A stretch of 64,000 nt of DNA from positions 124,001 to 188,000 of the forward strand of contig NZ_JABAOB010000006.1 of the NCBI RefSeq assembly GCF_012726295.1, given 5' to 3'. The position numbers were made by a program, and so were the translations under genes. The DNA comes from Chitinophaga sp. Ak27 (GTDB taxonomy: Bacteria; Bacteroidota; Bacteroidia; Chitinophagales; Chitinophagaceae). Under the pieces are notes generated by a model, which was given only the letters and a program-made list of their open reading frames with translations, was not told the DNA's origin and made no database searches. Positions 16,038 to 25,669 of this stretch are shown here, one piece after another (within the stretch, counting starts at the first letter, position 1; each line of letters begins with the position of its first letter).

Positions 16038-18446
16038 ATGCTTCGGAGTTATTTCAAAATCGCTGTCCGTCACTTGCAGCGTCACAAATTTATTACAGTC
16101 ATCAATGTTGCCGGGTTAACCGTTGGCATGGCTTGTTGTATGCTGATTGTACTGTATGTGCGTGATGAGTTGAGTTTTGATATATTCCATCATCATCCTG
16201 AAAATATTTACAGGGTTACCACAGAAATCACCCGTTCCAGCACCGGCACCACAGATTATGATGCCACTACCCAGTTTCCGTTGGCGCCTAATCTGAAAAA
16301 AGACATCAGTAGTATCAGGGAGGCCGTGCGTATTAACGCTCCCGGAAGTTTATTGGTCACCGTTGGGGATAAGAAGATCTGGGATGAAAGTGCAGGCTAT
16401 GCAGATGCAGGTTTTTTCCAGGTTTTTAACTATCCTTTGATAGAGGGCAGCGCAGCCACTGTACTGAAGGAACCCTATAGTATTGTACTCACCCAGTCGG
16501 CGGCCAGGAAGTACTTTGGAAATGAGTCGCCTTTGGGCAAACCAATGAAGGTAGCTAATTTCGTTTGTACGGTTACCGGTGTAGCGAAAGATATGCCGGC
16601 CAATACCGATCTGAAGATGGAGATGGTGATGTCGTTTGCGACCCTGGTAGCGGAATCCAATAAGGTGGGCGACGACATAGAGCATCAATGGTTTATGTTC
16701 AGCAATACTGTTACCTATGTACAACTGGCGGACCATACAGATCCTGCCAGGCTGGCGCCTGAGTTGAAAAATTTTGTAAACCATTACCTCAGTGGCTTAC
16801 TGGCCAAAAAAGGAATTGAATTTTCCCTGCATTTACAACCCTTGAAAAATGTACATCTGCACCCGCGTGGCGATATGGGAACTGTGGACGAAACGCCGTT
16901 GATCTGGTTATATATTGTTATCGCTGCTTTCCTGGTATTAATTGCCTGTATCAACTTTATGAACCTGACTACTGCCCGCGCGCATGAGAGAGCCAGGGAA
17001 GTAGGATTACGCAAGGCACTGGGTGCAGAAAGAAAGAGTCTTATTTATCAATTTCTCACCGAATCATTACTGATTACAGCTATATCTTTCCTGCTGGCTT
17101 TGTTGGCGGCGGCAATGCTGATGCCTACCTTTAACAGCGTTACCGGGAAAAGCCTGTCGTTGTTCAATGCCGCCGATTCGGTGGTATATATAGCCCTGGT
17201 ATTGCTGGTGCTGGTGGTAGGTTTGATTGCCGGCAGTTATCCGGCCTTGTACCTGTCGGGGCTTATCCCGGTGAAGGTGCTGAAAGGAAATTTCATTGCC
17301 ACCGGATCCAGAATATTAATCAGAAGGAGCCTGGTGGTAGCACAGTTTGCCATAGCGGTGGCGCTGATTATAGCCACCGTAGTTGTATACTCGCAGCTAC
17401 GTTTTTGGCAGAAGAAGAACCTGGGCTTCGATAAAGAGCAACTGGTGAATGTATATCTGTCGGATACCGATTTGCCCAAAGCGGAGCTGTTGAAGTCCTC
17501 CTTTCTACGATTGTCTGGAATACAGGGTGCTTCCAGGCATAATATCCTCATGGGTAGCGGCGTATTTAACAATAACCCGGTTGTGCATGAAGGAGGCAAC
17601 GACAAAGAAGCTTTTCTGGCGGGAATCATCCAGTCTGATTTTGATCTCCTTAAAACTACCGGTATAAAACTGGTGGCTGGCCGTGATTTTAACCCGGCAA
17701 TGGCTACAGATTCGGCCGATGCTTTTATTATAAATATGGCCGCTGCCCGGCGGCTGGGCTTTAAAGGCGATGTTGTTGGCAAAAGAATTGAATGGAGGCC
17801 CGGTTATACTTCGCGGCATGGTACTATTGTAGGAGTGGTGGAGGATTTTAATTTCCGCAACCTGCGCACCCCGGTAGACCCCATTATTTACATGGTAAAG
17901 CCAACGGAGGCTCCTATCATTACCCTGCGCCTGGCTCCCGGCGACCAGCAGGCAGTACTCAAACATGTAGACGAAGTGTGGAGCAGTATGGTTCCTGACG
18001 AACCCCTGAACTATACCTTCGTTGAGAAAGATATACAAGCGCAATATACCAGTGAACGTGTACTCGGAAAGCTGTTTGGGATCTTTTCCGGCCTGGCTAT
18101 CTTCATTGCCTGTATGGGTTTGCTGGGTTTATCCATGCTTATTTCCCGCCAGCGCACCAAAGAAATTGGCATACGGAAAGTGTTGGGTGCCTCCGTGGCC
18201 AATATTTCCCTGTTGTTATCGAAAGATTTTCTCACCCTGGTATTAATTGGTATCTGCATTGCCTCTCCCATTGCGTGGTATGGTATGGAAAAATGGTTAC
18301 AGCATTTTGCCTTCCGAATATACCTGGAATGGTGGGTATTTGCCAGTACCGCTATTACAGTGGTATTGATTGCCTTGTGTACGGTAAGCCTCCAGTCGGT
18401 AAGCGCTGCATTAATGAATCCTGTAAAATCACTTAGATCTGAATAA
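16038..18446 (+). CDS. FtsX/MacB-type ABC permease 1 of 6
   Basis: Large inner-membrane permease of 802 residues made of two MacB-like halves, with a periplasmic core domain after the first and fifth membrane helices. The first helix carries INVAGLTVGMACCMLI. The first FtsX domain (about 285-420) contains REVGLRKALGAE and the second (about 680-800) contains KEIGIRKVLGAS, the cytoplasmic loops that contact the ATPase. This fused 8-helix form is common in Bacteroidota. The next permease starts 2 bases after its stop, implying tight cotranscription. Substrate unknown; family members move lipoproteins, peptides or antibiotics or transmit force across the membrane. Confidence 0.93.
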   Translation: MLRSYFKIAVRHLQRHKFITVINVAGLTVGMACCMLIVLYVRDELSFDIFHHHPENIYRVTTEITRSSTGTTDYDATTQFPLAPNLKKDISSIREAVRINAPGSLLVTVGDKKIWDESAGYADAGFFQVFNYPLIEGSAATVLKEPYSIVLTQSAARKYFGNESPLGKPMKVANFVCTVTGVAKDMPANTDLKMEMVMSFATLVAESNKVGDDIEHQWFMFSNTVTYVQLADHTDPARLAPELKNFVNHYLSGLLAKKGIEFSLHLQPLKNVHLHPRGDMGTVDETPLIWLYIVIAAFLVLIACINFMNLTTARAHERAREVGLRKALGAERKSLIYQFLTESLLITAISFLLALLAAAMLMPTFNSVTGKSLSLFNAADSVVYIALVLLVLVVGLIAGSYPALYLSGLIPVKVLKGNFIATGSRILIRRSLVVAQFAIAVALIIATVVVYSQLRFWQKKNLGFDKEQLVNVYLSDTDLPKAELLKSSFLRLSGIQGASRHNILMGSGVFNNNPVVHEGGNDKEAFLAGIIQSDFDLLKTTGIKLVAGRDFNPAMATDSADAFIINMAAARRLGFKGDVVGKRIEWRPGYTSRHGTIVGVVEDFNFRNLRTPVDPIIYMVKPTEAPIITLRLAPGDQQAVLKHVDEVWSSMVPDEPLNYTFVEKDIQAQYTSERVLGKLFGIFSGLAIFIACMGLLGLSMLISRQRTKEIGIRKVLGASVANISLLLSKDFLTLVLIGICIASPIAWYGMEKWLQHFAFRIYLEWWVFASTAITVVLIALCTVSLQSVSAALMNPVKSLRSE

Positions 18447-18448
18447 TC

Positions 18449-20803
18449 ATGATTAAGAACTATTTCCGCGTAGCCTGGAGAAACCTGACGAGAAGCCGGT
18501 TTTTTGCCACCCTCAATATTGCGGGGCTGGCCTTTGGTATGGCGGTAAGTATGTTTCTGCTTTGCTGGGTGCTGGATGAGTATAGCTTCGATAAGTTCCA
18601 CAAGAAGGGAAAAGATATTTATTTACTAGCGGTAAATGCCGATTGGGGAGGTGTACGTACCCTCACCACCACGCCGGTTGTGCTGGGAGAAGACTTGAGT
18701 CATGCCTTTCCTGAAGTAACCGCCAATGTACAGGTAAGAGAGTCGTACGATAACCTGCTGTATAGAACAGGAACAAATAAAGTAAAGGGGAAGCATGTTA
18801 TATATGCCACCGGTAACCTGTTTACCGAGTTTGATTTCCCGCTGGTATCGGGAGATAAACGTACAGTGCTTTCGCAACCCAATGCTATTGTGATTTCGGA
18901 GGCTGTTGCTGGTCGGTATTTCGCTAAAGAAGACCCAATAGGGAAAATGATCACCCTCGAAGATGGCCGAAGTTTGCAGATTACGGGGGTAGCTAAAGAT
19001 GCGCCGGTTAATTCTTCCATTCGGTTCGATTATGTGCTGCCGATGGCATTGACTATACAGGCTGATCCATGGCTGCTGAAGCCAGGCAGTTATTCCATAA
19101 GCAATTATATGGTACTGAAACCCGGAGCTGATGCAGCACAGCTAACGGAAAAGATGCAGCAATACTATAGAAGCAAAAATAAAGATAATACCAACCAGCT
19201 TTGGTTACAACCTTTTGAAGACACTTACCTGTATGGGAAATATGACAATGGAAAAGTAAGCGGCGGACGTATCGAATATGTACGCTTGTTCCTGATTACA
19301 GCGCTGATAGTACTGGCTATTGCCTGTATCAACTTTATGAATCTCTCCACTGCGCAGGCTTCCAAACGGGCCCGCGAAGTAGGGGTACGTAAATCTATGG
19401 GTGCTACCCGGATTTCCCTGGTCCTGCAATTTACCGGCGAAGCAATATTGATGTGTGTTATTGCCGCAATTTCGGCAGCAGTGGTGGTATGGCTGTTGAT
19501 GCCTGTCTTTAACAACTTTACAGGCAAACATATTACGTTTACCCTGCCTGTTGCAGGCCAATACCTGTTGTTATTGTTGTTGGTCATTGTGGTTACCGGG
19601 CTGATGGCCGGTAGTTATCCTGCCTTTGTTTTATCCCGCTTTTTACCGGTAAAAGTGCTGAAGGGCGATGTAAGTACCGGCGGTGGCGCTACACTGTTCC
19701 GTAAAAACCTGGTGGTATTGCAGTTTGTGCTCTCTTTTATTTTCATTGTAAGCAGCCTGGTGATTTATAACCAGATGCGGTATATCTACCATCGCAATAT
19801 AGGCGTAGCACGGGAAAATATTTTATATGTACCCCTGGAAGAGAGCTTCCTCGGTAAACAAAAAGTGATTGAGCAATCCCTGTCGCAATTGCCCCAAGTG
19901 AAGTCATTTACCTACAGCAGTTCCCTGCCTATCACCATTGGTGGCACCAGTGCCGACCTGAGTTGGGAAGGTAAACCTGAAAAGCTGGTACTGGGTACCG
20001 CACCGCTCCAGGTAGGATATGATTACCCGGCTACCATGGGAATGAGTATGAAAGAAGGCCGGTTTTTCTCAAAGGATTTTCCGACCGACAGCGGCGCTTA
20101 TGTTATCAATGAAACGGCCGCCCGTATTATGAATATGACAAATCCGGTAGGCCGGAAAATTTCCTTCTGGAATGGTGATGGAAAGATCATAGGTGTAGTG
20201 AAGGATTTCCATTTCAGTTCCCTACATGAGAATATTAAGCCACTGGTAATGATGCTAACACCTGTTAACAGCTTCCTGATGGTAAGATTAGCCAAGGGAG
20301 ATGTGACCTCACAGGTAGCATCAATAGAGAAGATCTTTGACATGATGAATCCAGGCTACCCGGTAGAATATCATTTCATGGACGAAGCATTCGACAGTAT
20401 GTATCAATCGGAAACCATGCTGCAAAAGCTGGCGCGAGTATTTGCTATCGTAGCGGTGCTGATTTCCTGCCTTGGTTTGTTTGGATTATCTGTTTTCACG
20501 GCCGAGCAGCGTAAGAAAGAAATTGGTATTCGCAAAGTATTGGGTGCATCTGTCATAAGTGTGACCACGTTGCTTTCCCGGGAATTCCTGTTACTGGTCC
20601 TGCTGGGTATTTTGGTGGCAGCACCGATTAGCTGGTACCTGATGAATAATTGGTTGTCAGGGTTTGCTTATCATGCGGATTTATCGGCCTGGATTTTTAT
20701 TGCAGCTGGCGTAATGGCTGTATTGATCGCTATGGCGACGGTGAGCTATCAATCGGTGAAGGCCGCATTGGCTAATCCGGTACATTCATTAAAAGCGGAA
20801 TAA
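18449..20803 (+). CDS. FtsX/MacB-type ABC permease 2 of 6
   Basis: Paralogue of its neighbours, 784 residues. First helix LNIAGLAFGMAVSMFLL at about 24-40, periplasmic core domain to about 275, a helix cluster with IACINFMNLSTAQASKRA and REVGVRKSMGAT, a second core domain, and a C-terminal KEIGIRKVLGAS followed by three helices. The ending VKAALANPVHSLKAE is shared in form by nearly all members of the array. The gap to permease 3 is 10 bases. No frameshift or lost motif is seen, so it should be functional. Confidence 0.93.
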   Translation: MIKNYFRVAWRNLTRSRFFATLNIAGLAFGMAVSMFLLCWVLDEYSFDKFHKKGKDIYLLAVNADWGGVRTLTTTPVVLGEDLSHAFPEVTANVQVRESYDNLLYRTGTNKVKGKHVIYATGNLFTEFDFPLVSGDKRTVLSQPNAIVISEAVAGRYFAKEDPIGKMITLEDGRSLQITGVAKDAPVNSSIRFDYVLPMALTIQADPWLLKPGSYSISNYMVLKPGADAAQLTEKMQQYYRSKNKDNTNQLWLQPFEDTYLYGKYDNGKVSGGRIEYVRLFLITALIVLAIACINFMNLSTAQASKRAREVGVRKSMGATRISLVLQFTGEAILMCVIAAISAAVVVWLLMPVFNNFTGKHITFTLPVAGQYLLLLLLVIVVTGLMAGSYPAFVLSRFLPVKVLKGDVSTGGGATLFRKNLVVLQFVLSFIFIVSSLVIYNQMRYIYHRNIGVARENILYVPLEESFLGKQKVIEQSLSQLPQVKSFTYSSSLPITIGGTSADLSWEGKPEKLVLGTAPLQVGYDYPATMGMSMKEGRFFSKDFPTDSGAYVINETAARIMNMTNPVGRKISFWNGDGKIIGVVKDFHFSSLHENIKPLVMMLTPVNSFLMVRLAKGDVTSQVASIEKIFDMMNPGYPVEYHFMDEAFDSMYQSETMLQKLARVFAIVAVLISCLGLFGLSVFTAEQRKKEIGIRKVLGASVISVTTLLSREFLLLVLLGILVAAPISWYLMNNWLSGFAYHADLSAWIFIAAGVMAVLIAMATVSYQSVKAALANPVHSLKAE

Positions 20804-20813
20804 TTAAGCATAT

Positions 20814-23201
20814 ATGTTTAAGCGTTATATCATTATCACATTACGGAACCTGAAGAAGCAGCGGTTGTTTACCTTCATTAATATTGCCGGACTGGCAGTA
20901 AGCATGGCCGTATGCCTGATAGTACTGATATCTACCCGGACTAACCTGTCTTACGATAATTTTCATCCAGATATCTCGCGGATCTGGCGGATAACTACCA
21001 GGGTAGTAACGCCGGATGGCCGTAAATTTCATATGGCCAGTACACCGTTGCCTATGGCAGACGCGCTGAAAAATAATTATACGGGCATTGAGCAAACCGT
21101 TCCTTTATACAATGCTCTTTTTGGGGAAGGAAAAACAGATCAAAAGAAATTGAATGTCAGGGGTACTTTTACTACTTCAGCCTTTTTCGGTGTATTCGGC
21201 TTTAAGCTGGCAGCCGGCAATCCGGAAACAGCGCTTTCGGCGCCTAATAACATTGTGCTGAGTGCAGAAACGGCGCAGCGCTTTTTTGGTACCGCAGATC
21301 CTATTGGTAAAGTAATCCGGTTTGATAAGCTGGGAAGCTATATTGTAAGCGGCGTATTACAACCTGCGCCCTCGCTTTCCCATATTGATTTCGATGCATT
21401 GGGTTCCTTGTCTTCCGTTCCGGGGCTGGAGCAGTCCAAAGCGCTGGAAGGCCGTACGCAGAACTGGGATGTTGTGCAGGGAAGTTATACCTATGTGAAA
21501 ATGCGCCCGGGGGAGGGAAAGTCGGTACTAGAAGCTGCCATTGCTGATATCGGCCATCGATATGATGAGCTGCCTGGGAAAGGAAAAGGAAGCCTTGCTT
21601 TTGAACCGCAGGCATTGTCGAAGATAACGCCTTCACGCGAATTATATGACGACTTTGGTGGCGGCCCTCCATGGGGTAAAATATTGGCAGAATTGGGAGT
21701 AGCCCTGGGCCTGTTGATATGTGCCTGCTTTAACTATACAAATTTATCCATTGTACGTTCCTTACAACGGGCAAAAGAAGTAGGGGTGCGTAAAGTAAAT
21801 GGGGCGCATCGCTGGCAGATCTTTGTACAATTTATTGTGGAATCTGTGTTCATGTGTTTATTGTCGCTTATACTGGCGGTTTTGCTGCTGCTGGTAATGC
21901 AATCCACTCACTTCAATGCATTGCCCGTACCGGATGTAAACCTTTTGGATTGGCATCTGCTGCTCTGGTTCCTGGCGTTTAGTATCATTACGGGCGCTGT
22001 AGCGGGAATCATCCCTGCCTGGGCATTATCCGCTTTCCAGCCGGCAAAAGTGCTCAAGAACCTGGTAGATATTAAATTGTTTGGTGGCCTTGGATTGAGG
22101 AAATCCCTGATAGTTGTACAGTTTACCTTATCCATTGCGGCCATGCTTTTCCTGGTAACCGTGTATCGTCAATTCAGCTATAAGGCTACCATGGATATGG
22201 GCTTTTACAGAAAAGATATATTGAATGTACCGTTAGCGGATGTAGACTTCCAACGGATGAAGGAGCGGATGGAGCAATTAAAGGGGGTGAGTATCGCTAC
22301 CGCGAGCTCCGGCACCCTGGGGATGCCCCGCGATTGCCGTTTCTTTGAGCTGAAGACAAATGAAAGCAAGGATAAAATTCAATTTGGATACTACGCCGCA
22401 GATGCCGATTTTATTAAGGTAATGCACCTGAAACTAGTGGCTGGTACGACGTTCCCGGCGGCGGCTTCCAGAGACCAGGAACAGTACCTAATCGTGAATG
22501 AGCGGGCCTTGCAGGTAATGGGTATTAAGTCTGCTACTGATGCAATCGGTAAAACATTGTGGATGAACGATTCTACTTCTATGAGTATCATAGGGGTAGT
22601 GCAGGATTTTAACTACCAGCCTATGGAAGTAAATATAGGTCCTATGGCGCTCCGGTACCGGCCGGCAGAATTTAACCAACTGCAAATGGCTATGGTAGCG
22701 GGTGATAAGGAACAGGAAATGGCAGGCGTAAAAAGGGTATGGCAGGAACTACATCCCGGCGAAACGTTTTCGGCCGAATGGATGGATGAACAACTGGCCA
22801 GCCGCAATGGACGGGAGGTAATATCCATGCTGGGTTTCCTGGTATTTATTTCTACCTTGATTTCCGCCCTGGGCTTGTTGGGCATTGTAGCATATACCTC
22901 TTTTACCCGCAGGAAGGAAATCAGTATCCGCAAGGTATTGGGAGCTACTGCGCCCGGCCTGCTGATGCTGTTGTCTAAAAACTATATACGGTTAATTATC
23001 ATTGCCGGTTGTATAGCCCTGCCCATAGGATACCTGGGAAGTATGTTCTTCCTGCAGATATTCGCTTACCGGGTAAGTATAGGCATCTTACAATTGCTAG
23101 GAGGCTTCCTTGCCCTTGCACTGCTGGCCCTGATCACGATTTTTTCACAAACCTGGCGGGCGGTAGGCATCAACCCAGCAGATAACCTAAGAAACGACTA
23201 A
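20814..23201 (+). CDS. FtsX/MacB-type ABC permease 3 of 6 (divergent member)
   Basis: 795 residues in the same two-half layout. The FtsX loops deviate more than in the other copies: KEVGVRKVNGAH in the first half and KEISIRKVLGAT in the second. The middle linker lacks the usual IACINFMNL form (ICACFNYTNLSIVRS instead), and the C-terminal tail is RAVGINPADNLRND. It is probably the most divergent member and may have a distinct partner or cargo. It begins with MFKRYIIITLRNLKKQR and is followed 5 bases later by permease 4. Confidence 0.92.
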   Translation: MFKRYIIITLRNLKKQRLFTFINIAGLAVSMAVCLIVLISTRTNLSYDNFHPDISRIWRITTRVVTPDGRKFHMASTPLPMADALKNNYTGIEQTVPLYNALFGEGKTDQKKLNVRGTFTTSAFFGVFGFKLAAGNPETALSAPNNIVLSAETAQRFFGTADPIGKVIRFDKLGSYIVSGVLQPAPSLSHIDFDALGSLSSVPGLEQSKALEGRTQNWDVVQGSYTYVKMRPGEGKSVLEAAIADIGHRYDELPGKGKGSLAFEPQALSKITPSRELYDDFGGGPPWGKILAELGVALGLLICACFNYTNLSIVRSLQRAKEVGVRKVNGAHRWQIFVQFIVESVFMCLLSLILAVLLLLVMQSTHFNALPVPDVNLLDWHLLLWFLAFSIITGAVAGIIPAWALSAFQPAKVLKNLVDIKLFGGLGLRKSLIVVQFTLSIAAMLFLVTVYRQFSYKATMDMGFYRKDILNVPLADVDFQRMKERMEQLKGVSIATASSGTLGMPRDCRFFELKTNESKDKIQFGYYAADADFIKVMHLKLVAGTTFPAAASRDQEQYLIVNERALQVMGIKSATDAIGKTLWMNDSTSMSIIGVVQDFNYQPMEVNIGPMALRYRPAEFNQLQMAMVAGDKEQEMAGVKRVWQELHPGETFSAEWMDEQLASRNGREVISMLGFLVFISTLISALGLLGIVAYTSFTRRKEISIRKVLGATAPGLLMLLSKNYIRLIIIAGCIALPIGYLGSMFFLQIFAYRVSIGILQLLGGFLALALLALITIFSQTWRAVGINPADNLRND

Positions 23202-23206
23202 CAGGT

Positions 23207-25600
23207 ATGTTATTATCCAACTACATAAAACTGGCGTGGCGTAATATCTGCAAGCGAAAGCTGTATAGTATCATCAATATTGGCGGGCTGGCAGCGGGAC
23301 TTTGCGTGTGCATGCTGATTATGTTGTATGTAGTGCATGAATTGAGTTACGATCGTTTCCATAAAGACAGTTCCCGGATTTTTTCGCTGGTACAGCGAAT
23401 GAAAATGGCGCACGACACCTTGCAGTTAGATTGCTTTAACTACGCTACCGGACCGGCTATTGCTAACCAGGATGCAGCTGTAACTGGTTTTGTGCGCATG
23501 GGGAAATTATCGTCCGAACCAGCGGTGATACAGAACGTAGCCAATCCTGCTATCCGCGATGAGGAAGCTTCTATTTGGTTTGCAGATGCCAATTACTTTA
23601 GTTTTTTCTCTTTTGTTTTATTGGAGGGCGACACCGCGACGGTACTTCAGCAACCTTTTACAACGGTTATTTCCGCTTCCATGGCAAAGAAATACTTTGG
23701 TAATGAAGAGGCCCTGGGCAAGCAGTTGCGTTATAATGACCAATATGTTTTCGTAGTATCTGGCGTAATGGCAGATGCACCATCCAATTCCAGCATTAAG
23801 GCAGATTTTCTTTTGTCGAATGCCAGTGCAGCAGGGATGCAGGAAACACGCCAGGCGGTTACTCAACTGGAAACTTTTGGTGGTGCTTTCCGCTTGTACC
23901 TGAAGCTGGATAATGCGGACCATGCACCTACCGTGGCGCAGCATATCGACCAGCTTTCTGCTTCAAAGAAAGAGCCCGGACGCGCCGTGTTAACACTATT
24001 GGTAGATAAACACCGGCAAGGCTATTTCGGTGATGGGAGCGCCCTCCGCTACCTGAAGTTAATTTCGCTGGTAGCCGCATTGATATTGTTGATGGCCCTT
24101 ATTAACTATATGAGCTTATCTACAGCCAGGGCCACCGTAAGATCGAAGGAAATAGGGGTGAGGAAAGTGATGGGCGCAGATCACAAAGGCATTGCCCAAC
24201 AATTTTATATAGAATCTGCTTTATATGCTATCCTGGCGTTTGTACTTGGGATAGGACTATACCTTTTGTTGCGTAATTGGTTTTTCAACCTGTTGGACCT
24301 GAAGATAGATAGCAGTTTCCTGTATCATCCCGCCGTCATGGCAATGTATGCAGCCCTGTTACTTATAACCATTCTGGTGGCGGGCAGTTATCCTTCGTTT
24401 GTACTTTCACGTTATAACCCTGTTACCGTATTGTCGGGCAAAATGAGCCCGGTGAGCGGAGGCGCGAGGGTACGGAAAGTATTGACGGTGCTACAGTTTG
24501 GTACGGCGGCAGCATTGATTATCTGTAGTATGGTAATTAACCGGCAACTGCATTTTTTCCGGCATACGGCTACGGGTATTGATAAAGAAAATGTATTGGT
24601 GTTGCCATTCCGTACCTCTATAGGCACGCATTACCAGGCTTATCGTCAACAGGTAGACGGCCTTAAAGGCGTATTACAAACGGGTACAGTCCGTTATTCC
24701 TTGTACAGCGGCATGTATAGTATCTGGTTTGTGGGCGGCGATGAGGAACATCCGCCCAGGAGCCTGACACAGTTAGAGGTGGACGAATCATTGATCATGT
24801 TAGCAGGCCTCCAGTGGAAGCTTCCGCCGGCAGATATGCACCAGCTGGGCGTGGATGGAACCATCGTCCTGAATGAAAAAGCAGCAGAAGACTTCAATCT
24901 TATCCCGTCTCCCATAGGTAAAACTTTAAATATGGGGAACCGGCAAGTGGCGGTAATAGGTATTCTAAAGAATTTCCACTTTAAATCGTTACATGAGGCG
25001 ATGTCCCCATTGGCATTGGCGGTATCTAAAAGTGATTCGCCCAAATGGGGTACAGGAGGCCCGGGTTGCTTATATGTAAAGGTGGCTGCCCGGCAAAATA
25101 TACCGGCCCTGATACAGCAGATCAAGGAGATATATGCCCACTACGATGCCCAAACGCCATTTCAATATAGTTTCCTTGATGACGAATTTGGACGTATGTA
25201 TACTGCAGAAGACCATTTGTCCACTATCTTCGGTGGCTTTACGGCCTTAACGATATTGATAGCTGCACTGGGCCTATTAGGCCTCGCGGCATTTTCAACT
25301 GAACAGCGTATGCGCGAAGTAGGCATCCGTAAAGTGTTGGGGGCTAGCATAGCGCAAATCACTGCACTATTGTCGAAAGATTTTATAAAGTTAATTTTGA
25401 TATCGCTGGTAATGGCCGCACCGGTGGCATGGTACCTGATGCAGCAGTGGCTGCAGCAATTTGCTTACCACATCGATATGCAGCCATGGATGTTTGTGCT
25501 GTCGGCCTTTATTGTGACCGGCGCCGCGCTGGCTGCCATTGGAGTACAAACCCTAAAGGCAGCCATCAGTAACCCGGTAATATCATTAAAAAGAGAATAA
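23207..25600 (+). CDS. FtsX/MacB-type ABC permease 4 of 6
   Basis: 797 residues. First helix INIGGLAAGLCVCMLIMLY, first FtsX loop KEIGVRKVMGAD, second loop REVGIRKVLGAS, C-terminal helices through QPWMFVLSAFIVTGAALAA. The middle region has MALINYMSLSTARATVRS where most copies have the CINFMNL form. Both periplasmic core domains look intact. Spacing of 5 bases upstream and about 70 bases downstream (to the ATG of permease 5) makes this the first noticeable break in the permease array. Confidence 0.93.
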   Translation: MLLSNYIKLAWRNICKRKLYSIINIGGLAAGLCVCMLIMLYVVHELSYDRFHKDSSRIFSLVQRMKMAHDTLQLDCFNYATGPAIANQDAAVTGFVRMGKLSSEPAVIQNVANPAIRDEEASIWFADANYFSFFSFVLLEGDTATVLQQPFTTVISASMAKKYFGNEEALGKQLRYNDQYVFVVSGVMADAPSNSSIKADFLLSNASAAGMQETRQAVTQLETFGGAFRLYLKLDNADHAPTVAQHIDQLSASKKEPGRAVLTLLVDKHRQGYFGDGSALRYLKLISLVAALILLMALINYMSLSTARATVRSKEIGVRKVMGADHKGIAQQFYIESALYAILAFVLGIGLYLLLRNWFFNLLDLKIDSSFLYHPAVMAMYAALLLITILVAGSYPSFVLSRYNPVTVLSGKMSPVSGGARVRKVLTVLQFGTAAALIICSMVINRQLHFFRHTATGIDKENVLVLPFRTSIGTHYQAYRQQVDGLKGVLQTGTVRYSLYSGMYSIWFVGGDEEHPPRSLTQLEVDESLIMLAGLQWKLPPADMHQLGVDGTIVLNEKAAEDFNLIPSPIGKTLNMGNRQVAVIGILKNFHFKSLHEAMSPLALAVSKSDSPKWGTGGPGCLYVKVAARQNIPALIQQIKEIYAHYDAQTPFQYSFLDDEFGRMYTAEDHLSTIFGGFTALTILIAALGLLGLAAFSTEQRMREVGIRKVLGASIAQITALLSKDFIKLILISLVMAAPVAWYLMQQWLQQFAYHIDMQPWMFVLSAFIVTGAALAAIGVQTLKAAISNPVISLKRE

Positions 25601-25669
25601 CAAGTGAACAGCAAATCAGAGAGCGTGTCTACGCACCCTGCTTTTTTATTCATTTTTAAAGATACCAGC

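Noticed and set aside
25604..25669. GTG start extending permease 5 by 22 residues
   Set aside because: The added residues have no equivalent in the five paralogues, while the ATG at 25670 aligns with their N-termini.
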